This document shows, in pieces, positions 1 to 6,172 of a stretch of DNA of 6,722 nt. A program made the position numbers and the translations under genes. Positions within the stretch are counted from its first letter, which is position 1, and each line of letters opens with the position of its first letter. Source of the DNA: a bacterium. Its GTDB lineage: Bacteria > Eremiobacterota > Eremiobacteria > Baltobacterales > Baltobacteraceae. The notes under the pieces were generated by a model. It saw nothing but the letters and a program-made list of their open reading frames with translations. It was not told the origin of the DNA and did not search any database. The stretch is taken from NCBI GenBank assembly GCA_021781095.1, contig JAJXXM010000052.1:1-6722 (forward strand), read 5' to 3'.

Positions 1-603
1 CGCGCGACCGGCATTCACCTCATCGTCGCGACGCAGCGCCCGTCGGCGGACGTGATCACCGGCTTGATCAAGGCGAACATACCCTCGCGCATCGCCTTCG
101 CGGTCAGCTCGCAGGTCGACTCGCGCACGATTCTCGACCAGGCCGGTGCGGAGCGTTTGCTCGGCCGCGGCGACATGCTCTTCCTTCCGATCGACGCTCC
201 CAAGCCGATGCGCGCGCAGGGCGCGTTGATCTCCGGCCCCGAGGTGACGCGTCTCGTCGAATTCTGGGCGCGACAGGCCCGCCCGGAGAATCTCCTCGAA
301 GTCGAACTCGTGCCGGTTACCGATGAAGAAGATGGCGGCAAGCGCGAGGTCGATGCGCTCTGCTACGAAGCCGCTAAATTTATCATCGAAACGAACGTCG
401 CTTCGACGGCAGCGTTGCAGGCACAGTTTTCGATCGGCCATCCGCGCGCCGTACGCGTGATGAAGCAACTTGAAGATTTCGGCGTTGTTGGCCCGCACGA
501 AGGGACGAAACCGCGCAAGATCGGCCTTTCGCTCGGCGATCTCGAGCTCTTGGCGCCACGGATGGGCAAAGGTATCGGCTCGCAGCAGGGACTCTTCGAC
601 TGA
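1..603 (+). CDS. ftsK: FtsK/SpoIIIE DNA translocase, C-terminal part (5' end outside window)
   Basis: The reading frame is open from base 1 to the TGA at 601-603, giving 200 visible C-terminal residues; the start, membrane segments and Walker A/B motifs lie upstream of the window. The first residues carry the conserved end of the RecA-like motor (ATQRP at residues 10-14, then the PSRIAFAV and LLGRGDMLF blocks). From about residue 117 to 182 comes the gamma winged-helix domain (ASTAALQ, IGHPRAVRVM, LEDFGVVGP), which in characterised FtsK proteins recognises polar KOPS/SRS sequences and directs translocation. FtsK is a septum-anchored ATPase that pumps chromosomal DNA during division and activates dimer resolution. 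The C-terminus ends about 18 residues after the winged helix, as is usual. The stop overlaps the next start by one base (TGATG), so the two genes are probably translationally coupled. Family assignment is very secure; FtsK versus SpoIIIE naming cannot be decided from this fragment. Confidence 0.95.
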   Translation, partial: RATGIHLIVATQRPSADVITGLIKANIPSRIAFAVSSQVDSRTILDQAGAERLLGRGDMLFLPIDAPKPMRAQGALISGPEVTRLVEFWARQARPENLLEVELVPVTDEEDGGKREVDALCYEAAKFIIETNVASTAALQAQFSIGHPRAVRVMKQLEDFGVVGPHEGTKPRKIGLSLGDLELLAPRMGKGIGSQQGLFD

Positions 604-1244
604 TGCGGCGCTTTCAACGCTCCGCGTTCTATGCCGTCGGCGCATTGATATCGTTCGGAGCGGCGCTGTGGCTCGGTTCGTTGGTGATGACGTTCGGTGA
701 ACCGGCGCCGGTGATGGCCTTTGCACGCGCGATCGTCGGCGTTCATGCGCGAATCGCGTGGGATTTCACGTTGATCGCGCGCCCGGAGGTGCTGCTGCCG
801 TTAGGCATCGCGCTCATCGTCGCAGCGATCCTCGCTCGACCCTGGCGCGGGCGCATCGCGTTCTCGCTGCTCTCGCTGATCCTCTCGTGGCGAGCCGACG
901 CGTTCCTACAACATCTCTTTCGGCGCCCCCGCCGCACCGATTGGGTGATCCATCACGAGACGTCGTTTTCGTATCCGAGTTCGCACGCGGCAATATCGTG
1001 CGGGTTCTACCTGCTGTGGGCTTTTTTTATCGCTCGTAGCGATCTTCCGCTCGCACTCCGCGTCGCCGTGGCGGGCTTGCTCGTTCTGCTATGGCCGACG
1101 ATCCTGTGGTCGCGCCTCGCACTCGGGGCACATTATCCAAGCGACCTCCTCGGCGGCACCTTCGTCGGCTTGGCGGCGGTCTTCGCGCTTGCTGCGACAG
1201 CCGAGACGATAAAGGTGGTAGGCGCCACCTCGCGGCGGGCATAG
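603..1244 (+). CDS. PAP2-family integral membrane phosphatase
   Basis: This 213-residue protein is very hydrophobic, with about six likely membrane segments (roughly residues 8-30, 62-79, 84-100, 130-146, 152-168 and 183-201). It carries the PAP2 phosphatase signature: motif 2 is PSSHAA at 125-130 (normally PSGH) and motif 3 is SRLALGAHYPSD at 170-181, matching SR-x5-H-x3-D, with H128 and H177 as expected phospho-acceptor and acid/base residues. Motif 1 (K-x6-RP) is degenerate: around LFRRPRR the expected Lys is Gln103 and the closing Pro is Arg111. The family removes phosphate from lipids such as undecaprenyl diphosphate, phosphatidylglycerophosphate or phosphatidate at the membrane; the substrate cannot be told from sequence. 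The ATG overlaps the ftsK stop by one base, with a weak AGGGA at 587-591. Recycling of the peptidoglycan lipid carrier would fit the division context, but that is inference. Confidence 0.88.
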   Translation: MRRFQRSAFYAVGALISFGAALWLGSLVMTFGEPAPVMAFARAIVGVHARIAWDFTLIARPEVLLPLGIALIVAAILARPWRGRIAFSLLSLILSWRADAFLQHLFRRPRRTDWVIHHETSFSYPSSHAAISCGFYLLWAFFIARSDLPLALRVAVAGLLVLLWPTILWSRLALGAHYPSDLLGGTFVGLAAVFALAATAETIKVVGATSRRA

Positions 1245-1255
1245 CATCGTCGTCA

Positions 1256-2386
1256 ATGAGCGTTGCGACGGTGGCCGGCGACCCTGCGCTGGCAAAGATT
1301 GAAGAAAAGATCGCGGCGGGCGATTCGCTTTCGTTTGAAGATGGGCTCGCACTCTATGCGACGCGCGATCTCCACACCTTAGGGCGCCTCGCGCGCGAAC
1401 AAAAAATACGGAAGAGCGGAGAGAGCGTCTATTACGTTTTAAATCGCTATATCAACTCGACCAACGTTTGCTATGCAGGGTGTACATTTTGTTCGTTTGC
1501 GGTCGACGAATTTAAGGAGAAGGCTCGCGTCTTTCGGATGACCCCCGATCAGGTCTTCGAAAAAGCGTTGGAGACCGGTCGAAATTTCAACCAGCTCCAC
1601 ATCGTCGGCGGGCACGATCCGCGCCAACTCTCGCTCGATTACTGGCTGCCGTTAATGCGCCGCTTCAAGGCAGATCTGCCGTACGTGCAGCTTTCACTCT
1701 TTACCGCCGCCGAAATCGACTATATGGCGCGCCGCCATCGGCTGAGCTATCCTGCGATCGTCGCGCAGCTCAAGGAGGCGGGGCTCGACAACGTCAACGG
1801 CGGGGCGGCAGAGATCTTTGCCGAGGAAACGCGCAAGAAAACCTGTCCGAACAAAGTCACCGCCGATCAGTGGCTTGAAGTGCATGAAGAACTCCATCGG
1901 CAGGGTATCGCCAGCAACGCGACGATGCTCTACGGACACATCGAGTCGATCGAGGATCGAATCGACCACCTCATTCGTTTGCGCGAGTCGCAGCGTCGCT
2001 CGCCGGGCTTTAATGCGTTCATTCCGCTTGCATATCATCCGGATGGAAACGAACTGAGTTATTGCGGCTGGACCGGCGGCATCGACGATATCAAGACTTT
2101 TGCCATTGCTCGATTGATGCTCGATAACTTCGATCACATCAAAGCGTACTGGATGATTCAAGGGCTACAGGTCTGTCAGGTCGCGTTGGATTTCGGCGTC
2201 GACGATATGGACGGCACGCACGGGTCGACAGATGAAGAGATGATCTATCACGCCGCCGGAACGCGCTCCGGGCAATACGTCGACGACCGCGAATTTCGTC
2301 GCTTGATCGAGAACGCGGGCTTTACACCGGTGCGCCGGAATTCGACCTATGAGACGTTCGCGCATGATTGGAGCCCCGATGCTTAA
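1256..2386 (+). CDS. mqnE: Aminofutalosine synthase MqnE (radical SAM)
   Basis: This 376-residue cytoplasmic enzyme has the radical-SAM cysteine motif C72-x3-C76-x2-C79 for a [4Fe-4S] cluster. The sequence after it is characteristic of MqnE: NSTNVCYAGCTFCSF, LHIVGGHDP at 114-122, the AEIF block at 185-188, NATMLYGHIES at 221-231, AFIPLAYHP at 254-262 and DDMDGT at 316-321. MqnE adds the adenosyl radical from SAM to 3-[(1-carboxyvinyl)oxy]benzoate, the MqnA product, and yields 6-amino-6-deoxyfutalosine. It is distinguished from MqnC by the IVGGHDP and AFIPLAYHP blocks. I chose ATG 1256 because DPALAKIEEKI, typical of the MqnE N-terminus, follows just after it and the frame upstream has no family similarity. 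The ribosome site is weak (only GGCGGG about 20 bases upstream), so translation may depend on reinitiation from the PAP2 gene 11 bases before. The glycine motif reads NGGAAEIF rather than the commoner GGGAEIF. Confidence 0.93.
   Translation: MSVATVAGDPALAKIEEKIAAGDSLSFEDGLALYATRDLHTLGRLAREQKIRKSGESVYYVLNRYINSTNVCYAGCTFCSFAVDEFKEKARVFRMTPDQVFEKALETGRNFNQLHIVGGHDPRQLSLDYWLPLMRRFKADLPYVQLSLFTAAEIDYMARRHRLSYPAIVAQLKEAGLDNVNGGAAEIFAEETRKKTCPNKVTADQWLEVHEELHRQGIASNATMLYGHIESIEDRIDHLIRLRESQRRSPGFNAFIPLAYHPDGNELSYCGWTGGIDDIKTFAIARLMLDNFDHIKAYWMIQGLQVCQVALDFGVDDMDGTHGSTDEEMIYHAAGTRSGQYVDDREFRRLIENAGFTPVRRNSTYETFAHDWSPDA
2370..2373 (+). promoter_or_regulatory. Ribosome binding site of mqnA, decides the start
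   Basis: GGAG lies five bases before ATG 2379, inside the last codons of mqnE. Two in-frame ATGs further upstream (2349 and 2364) lack as good a site and would add residues not usual for MqnA, which normally begins a few residues before its R-I-x-Y block. This supports ATG 2379. Confidence 0.6.
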
Positions 2387-3212
2387 GTGCGGGCGTATCA
2401 AATATACGAACGATCTGCCGATCTTCGCCGCTTTTGATGAGCGCGTGATCGATTACCCGGGAACGCTGCACGAAGATGTACCTACGAGCTTGAATCGGAT
2501 GTTGCTCGCAGGCGAGCTTGACCTTGCTCCGATCAGTGCCTTTGCGTGGGCACGCAACGCCGACCGGCTCGCGCTGCTTCCCGATCTTTGCATCGGCGCG
2601 CGCGACGAGGTCGTTTCCGTCGTGCTTGTATCGCAGACCCCGCCGGCGTTGCTTGAGAACGCGCAAATTTTCGTCACGAAAGAATCCGCGAGCGGCAGAA
2701 ATCTTTTGCGCGTGCTTCTCGAACGCCGCTACTGCATCGCACCATCCTATGTTGAGGACGAGCAGCCGATCGAACGGGCACGCCGAGGCTTTCCGGCGCT
2801 CCTGATCGGCGATGCGGCTATCGATGCCGTTGAAGAGTTCCCGCGTGCGCAGGTCTACGATCTCGGCACCCTCTGGCACGAGTGGACGGGGCAACAGACG
2901 GTCTTTGCCGTCTGGGCGGCACGGCGCGAGATCGTCGACGAACGCCGCGAAGAAGTACGCGCCTGCATGGATGCGCTCACCGACGCAGTGACGTGGTCGA
3001 AGCGCAACATGCCGACGGTGATCGCCGCTGCACAGCAACGCTTCGCACGACCGTCAGGATTTTACGAAGACTACTACGAGAAACTGAATTTTACGTTTCA
3101 CGCCGCTGCGCGTAGCGGCTTAGCCGCCTACTGTAAAGAGCTCCACGCGATCGGCGCCATTCCGCAAATTCCAATCGTCGCACCGGAGGTGACCGATGCC
3201 CTCGCTCGCTGA
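2379..3212 (+). CDS. mqnA: Chorismate dehydratase MqnA
   Basis: This 277-residue soluble protein belongs to the periplasmic-binding-protein-like MqnA/MqnD fold. Family blocks in order are GRIKYTNDLPIF (residues 5-16), TSLNRMLLAGELDLAPISAF (36-55), LALLPDLCIG (64-73), the loop VTKESASG (99-106), LLIGDAAI (141-148), YDLGTLWHEWTG (160-171) and FAVWAARRE (176-184). They match MqnA rather than MqnD, which carries a different N-terminal S-P-C-P-N-D block. MqnA dehydrates chorismate to 3-[(1-carboxyvinyl)oxy]benzoate, the committed first step of the futalosine menaquinone route, and its product feeds MqnE, encoded immediately upstream. The gene overlaps mqnE by 8 bases and mqnC by 17 bases, so the three are almost certainly co-translated. 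The N-terminal block is slightly unusual: KYTNDLP where many homologues have a form like YVNYLNTLP. Length is normal for the family. Confidence 0.92.
   Translation: MLKCGRIKYTNDLPIFAAFDERVIDYPGTLHEDVPTSLNRMLLAGELDLAPISAFAWARNADRLALLPDLCIGARDEVVSVVLVSQTPPALLENAQIFVTKESASGRNLLRVLLERRYCIAPSYVEDEQPIERARRGFPALLIGDAAIDAVEEFPRAQVYDLGTLWHEWTGQQTVFAVWAARREIVDERREEVRACMDALTDAVTWSKRNMPTVIAAAQQRFARPSGFYEDYYEKLNFTFHAAARSGLAAYCKELHAIGAIPQIPIVAPEVTDALAR
3185..3192 (+). promoter_or_regulatory. Strong ribosome binding site of mqnC
   Basis: GGAGGTGA, an eight-base match to the usual anti-Shine-Dalgarno complement, ends three bases before ATG 3196 (six bases from the end of GGAGG). It lies within the last codons of mqnA and is the best ribosome site in the operon. 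It fixes the mqnC start despite the 17-base overlap with mqnA. Confidence 0.8.
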
Positions 3213-4284
3213 GTTACTCGACCGCGCCGCTGCCGGCGGGCGCTTGAGTGTCGAGGAAGGGGTGCGCCTCTACGGTGAGGCCTCGCTTCACGACCTCGGC
3301 TCCGCAGCACATGCGCGGCGACTCGCCATGCATCCGGGCGACACGGTCTCCTACGTCATCGATACGACGATTAACTATACGAATATCTGTAACGTGCACT
3401 GCACGTTCTGCGCTTTCTTTCGGCCGGAGCAACATAAAGAAGGCTACACGATGTCGCACGACCGCGTACTCGAGCGGGTGAAATTTGCTGCCGATCAGGG
3501 CGCGACGCAAATTATGATCCAGGGTGGGGTCAATCCCGAGCTCGGCGTTGCATGGTTCGAGCAGTTGTTCGAGCGCGTGCGCCGCGAGTACCCGCAGGTC
3601 GATATCCATTCGCTCTCGGTCTCGGAGATCGTCGGCATCGCAAAAGTGGAAGGTTGCTCGACGCGTGAGGTATTACAGCGGCTGCAGGCTGCCGGGCTGA
3701 AATCTCTCCCCGGTGCCGGCGCTGAGATTCTCGTCGAACGCGTCCGCAAGCGAATCTCCGCGCGCAAGGTCGTGCCGGAGGCCTGGATCGGCGTCATGCG
3801 CGAGGCGCAGCAACTCGGGATGCCGACGACGGCAACGATGATGTTCGGTTCGATCGAGACGCCCGAAGAGCGCATCGAGCATATGCGTGTGCTGCGCGAT
3901 CTGCAGGATGAGACCAACGGATTCACCGCGTTTATCCCGTGGTATTACGTACCGTTTAAGACGCCGTTGCGCGGAAAAGAAGCAACGGGGCTCGAGTATC
4001 TGCGTGTGCTTGCAATCTCGCGCCTCTTCCTCGATAACATTCCGCACCTACAAGCGTCGTGGTTGACGCCCGGGCTAAAAATGGGGCAACTCGCGCTGCT
4101 CTACGGATGCGACGACATGGGCGGCACGATTCTCGAAGAGCAAGTCGTGCACGATGCCGGTTCGACCAATGAAGCGACGCGACGCGACGTAGAGAACGCG
4201 ATTATCGGCGCCGGTTTCCGACCGGTGATACGCGATACCTATTGGAACGTTCGGTCGGAGCCGGCGCTCGCGACGGCTGGATAA
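3196..4284 (+). CDS. mqnC: Cyclic dehypoxanthine futalosine synthase MqnC (radical SAM)
   Basis: This 362-residue cytoplasmic radical-SAM enzyme is a paralogue of MqnE. The cluster motif is C65-x3-C69-x2-C72, within TNICNVHCTFCAFFR. Typical MqnC blocks follow: MIQGGVNPELG at 107-117, HSLSVSEI at 138-145, GAGAEIL at 173-179, TTATMMFGSIET at 211-222, FIPWYYVPFKTPL at 246-258, ASWLTPGLKMGQLAL at 287-301, and the C-terminal RDTYWNV at 346-352. MqnC converts dehypoxanthine futalosine into its cyclic spiro form by abstracting a hydrogen with the 5'-deoxyadenosyl radical; MqnD then releases 1,4-dihydroxy-6-naphthoate. The substrate requires a prior nucleosidase step (MqnB or MTA/SAH nucleosidase) whose gene is not here, and no mqnD follows: the next gene is on the opposite strand 44 bases away. 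Length is typical for the family. Confidence 0.94.
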   Translation: MPSLAELLDRAAAGGRLSVEEGVRLYGEASLHDLGSAAHARRLAMHPGDTVSYVIDTTINYTNICNVHCTFCAFFRPEQHKEGYTMSHDRVLERVKFAADQGATQIMIQGGVNPELGVAWFEQLFERVRREYPQVDIHSLSVSEIVGIAKVEGCSTREVLQRLQAAGLKSLPGAGAEILVERVRKRISARKVVPEAWIGVMREAQQLGMPTTATMMFGSIETPEERIEHMRVLRDLQDETNGFTAFIPWYYVPFKTPLRGKEATGLEYLRVLAISRLFLDNIPHLQASWLTPGLKMGQLALLYGCDDMGGTILEEQVVHDAGSTNEATRRDVENAIIGAGFRPVIRDTYWNVRSEPALATAG

Positions 4285-4328
4285 CGAAGCCGCCGACGAA
4301 GCGCCGTTCCCGAAACGTGCGTCTTTCG

Positions 4329-4979
4329 CTATTTCAACGATTCTACGTACGTTGCGATATCGAGGACGTCTTTCTTACTGAGCGTTCCCGGATAGAGGTT
4401 CGGCATTGGAAGTGCCGGGTGCTCGATCCAAGCAACGGTCTGCGTCAGGTTCTTGCGAGCCGCTTCGTTCTGTAGCGAAGGGCCCATGCCGCCTTGTCCG
4501 CCTGCGCCGTGGCAGTTTTCACAGTGTTGCGAGAAGAGCTCGCGGCCGTTCGCAATATTTCCGACGACAGCGACCGCTGCGGGCGTACTCGTTGCGACGG
4601 GTGCCGCGGTGCTTTTCGGTGCGGCGGTTTTCGCCGGGACTGCTGCGGCGGGTGCCTTCGTCGCGGCTGGAGCCGTAGCGGCGCGTTTGGGCGCCGTACC
4701 TTGAGCGATCTTTTTCGGCACAGGCTTTGCCGGCGACGTCGGAGCCTTCGTAGCGGTTGCTGTGCTCGCGGCAAGCGTTCCAGGAGACGAACTCGGTTTT
4801 GTTGCCGCGTGTTTTGCCGGAGCGCCGGTCGCCGCGGCGTGAGCGCTCGCGGTACTTGCCGTTGCGGGGGCGGCGGTAGCGACCGCAGTCGTTGCCACCG
4901 GTTTCGCAGTCGTTGCAGTTTTCGCGCAACTGCTTAGGAGGAGTAGAGCGAAGAGCGCCATTGCGGTTGCTCGCATCAT
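4329..4979 (-). CDS. Lipoprotein mono-haem cytochrome c with long Ala/Thr/Pro-rich tether
   Basis: This 216-residue protein has three parts. Residues 1-17 form a lipoprotein signal peptide ending in the lipobox LSSC with Cys18 as lipidation site. Residues 19 to about 138 are a low-complexity stretch of Ala, Thr, Pro, Ser and Lys with no visible fold. Residues about 139-216 are a small class I cytochrome c domain: NGRELFSQHC, haem motif C153-E-N-C156-H157, the GxGGMGPSL loop, LPMPNL with Met192 as probable sixth ligand, and the C-terminal helix DVLDIATYVESLK. It should be exported, lipid-anchored and haem-loaded outside the cytoplasmic membrane, carrying electrons for a respiratory complex; the partner is unknown. 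The start at 4979 is supported by GAGGT (minus strand, 4989-4993) nine bases upstream; the adjacent ATG at 4976 is the alternative. It lies 66 bases downstream of mnmA on the same strand with no evident terminator between, so read-through is possible. It converges on mqnC. Confidence 0.88.
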   Translation of the reverse strand: MMRATAMALFALLLLSSCAKTATTAKPVATTAVATAAPATASTASAHAAATGAPAKHAATKPSSSPGTLAASTATATKAPTSPAKPVPKKIAQGTAPKRAATAPAATKAPAAAVPAKTAAPKSTAAPVATSTPAAVAVVGNIANGRELFSQHCENCHGAGGQGGMGPSLQNEAARKNLTQTVAWIEHPALPMPNLYPGTLSKKDVLDIATYVESLK

Positions 4980-5045
4980 TCGTCGCGTACCTCAACTTTC
5001 TTGACGGAGCGACGTTCGGCGTGCGTTCGTTAACTCCCCGCAGAA

Positions 5046-6125
5046 TTATGCGACGATCGCTTCGCGAATCGTCGCTGCGCCGAGCACTTCATCACCGTCA
5101 GGAGCGAAGAGCGCGACCAACTGCCCCGGTGCGATCGCACGTTGTGGTTCGGAAAAGTCGAGCGAGAGCGAACCGTCGGGTTCGCGCTTTGCGCGCGCGC
5201 GCGCCGGCTTGCTGCGATAGCGAATCATCGCGTCGACATCGCGCCCCTCAGTAAAACCTTCGTCGCGAATGAGGTTTACCTCATCGGCGCGTAAGCCGTC
5301 CGCGAGAAGATCCTCGCCGCGCCCGACGACGACGGTGTTGCTCGAAGCATCGAGGCGAATCACATATTTCGGTTCGGAGGAGCCCCCGAGCGGCGCGCGT
5401 TGACCGACGGTGAAGTTGGCGATCCCATCGTGCGTGCCGAGAACGCCGCCGTCGGAGGCGATGAATTCACCGCTTCTCTGCACTCCCGGTCGAACGCGCG
5501 CGAGAATATCGCGGTAATCACCGCCTTCGACAAAACAAATATCCTGCGACTCGGGTTTATTGTGAATCGGTAAGCCGAAACGGCGCGCGTGTTCGCGCGT
5601 CTCCGCTTTGTCGAGTCGGCCGAGCGGAAGCAACAGGCGATCGAGTTGTTCGCGCGTGAGTTGCGCGAGTGCGTAGGCCTGATCTTTTTCCGAGGGATTG
5701 CGGTAGAGATGCGGGCCGTCGTCGCCGTGCTCGATCCGCGCGTAATGCCCGGTCGCAACGTAACGGGCATCCATACGGTCGGCATAATTGCGGAGGGTGC
5801 CGAGCTTCACGTGGTTGTTGCAACTGACGCACGGATTGGGAGTGCGCCCGCGCGCGTATTCGTCGACGAAGCGCTCGATGACGCTGCGGCGAAATGCCTC
5901 CTCGAAATCAAGTACGTAATGCGGAATCCCGAGGATCGCCGCACTGCGCCTGGCATCGTCGAAATCGTCGATACCGCAGCAGCTTTTGGCGTGCGCCGGT
6001 TGCGTCGCTTCGTACATCCGCATCGTCACGCCGATGACCTCGTAGCCGCTTTCCGCCAGCAAGGCGGCCGCGACCGCGGAATCGACCCCGCCGCTCATCG
6101 CGGCGATTATACGCATCTTTGCCAT
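5046..6125 (-). CDS. mnmA: tRNA-uridine 2-sulfurtransferase MnmA
   Basis: This 359-residue cytoplasmic enzyme thiolates U34 at the wobble position of tRNA-Lys, -Glu and -Gln, using ATP to adenylate the uridine and persulfide sulfur from the IscS/Tus-type relay. The PP-loop SGGVDS is at residues 11-16. Other family blocks are GVTMRMY (32-38), [12 protein letters not shown] (48-59), [13 protein letters not shown] (95-107), TGHYAR (125-130), KDQAYAL (147-153), [10 protein letters not shown] (190-199) and the C-terminal barrel with FTVGQR. C102 and C197 correspond to the two catalytic cysteines of E. coli MnmA (C102, C199). C99 replaces the Asp of the E. coli motif, giving a three-cysteine set like that proposed to hold a [4Fe-4S] cluster in some U34 thiolases. 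ATG 6125 gives the usual short N-terminus; the frame extends upstream to 6206 without family similarity and would overlap the divergent gene. ATG 6116 is an alternative start. No good ribosome site is seen for either. Confidence 0.95.
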   Translation of the reverse strand: MAKMRIIAAMSGGVDSAVAAALLAESGYEVIGVTMRMYEATQPAHAKSCCGIDDFDDARRSAAILGIPHYVLDFEEAFRRSVIERFVDEYARGRTPNPCVSCNNHVKLGTLRNYADRMDARYVATGHYARIEHGDDGPHLYRNPSEKDQAYALAQLTREQLDRLLLPLGRLDKAETREHARRFGLPIHNKPESQDICFVEGGDYRDILARVRPGVQRSGEFIASDGGVLGTHDGIANFTVGQRAPLGGSSEPKYVIRLDASSNTVVVGRGEDLLADGLRADEVNLIRDEGFTEGRDVDAMIRYRSKPARARAKREPDGSLSLDFSEPQRAIAPGQLVALFAPDGDEVLGAATIREAIVA

Positions 6126-6172
6126 AGCTTTATACGAGGATAACGGGTTGACAAGGCTAACCACAAGCGCCA
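6126..6172. promoter_or_regulatory. Divergent promoter region between mnmA and the rodZ-like gene
   Basis: Only 47 bases separate the two divergent start codons, so both promoters must lie here or reach into the coding ends. Visible candidates are TATAAA on the minus strand (6134 to 6129) very close to the mnmA start, TATACG on the plus strand at 6131-6136 (a 4/6 match to a -10 box), and TTGACA at 6148-6153. The TTGACA is a perfect -35 match, but 17 bases on it would place a -10 over the ATG at 6173 and no -10-like sequence is there. No arrangement gives two good boxes at standard spacing. The regulatory role is inferred from gene orientation. Confidence 0.35.

Noticed and set aside
1020..1029. 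T-run at the end of a possible terminator inside the PAP2 gene
   Set aside because: The run codes for Phe-Phe in a membrane segment and is not preceded by a stable hairpin.
1091..1255. N-terminal extension of the mqnE frame back into the PAP2 gene
   Set aside because: The extra residues are Arg-rich with no MqnE similarity and overlap a well-supported membrane protein. The family N-terminus begins just after ATG 1256.
3712..3732. GAGAEIL in MqnC and NGGAAEIF in MqnE as active-site defects
   Set aside because: Small-residue exchange in this glycine-rich SAM-contact loop appears to be within normal family variation, and all cluster cysteines are intact.
4285..4328. Possible bidirectional terminator between mqnC and the convergent cytochrome gene
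   Set aside because: The only inverted repeat I see is CGTT/AACG (4305-4308 and 4314-4317), four base pairs with no T-run. It is too weak to call, although termination here is expected from the gene arrangement.
4445..4995. Several long overlapping open frames on both strands opposite and across the cytochrome gene, rich in Arg, Pro and Cys
   Set aside because: They are by-products of the GC-rich Ala/Thr/Pro-coding linker read in other frames. None shows family motifs, while the cytochrome frame has a signal peptide, lipobox and haem motif.
5181..5210. Alternating GC tract (GCGCGCGCGCGCCGG) as a possible Z-DNA or regulatory element
   Set aside because: It lies inside mnmA and encodes the Pro-Ala-Arg-Ala-Arg stretch. 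In a high-GC genome such runs are expected by chance.
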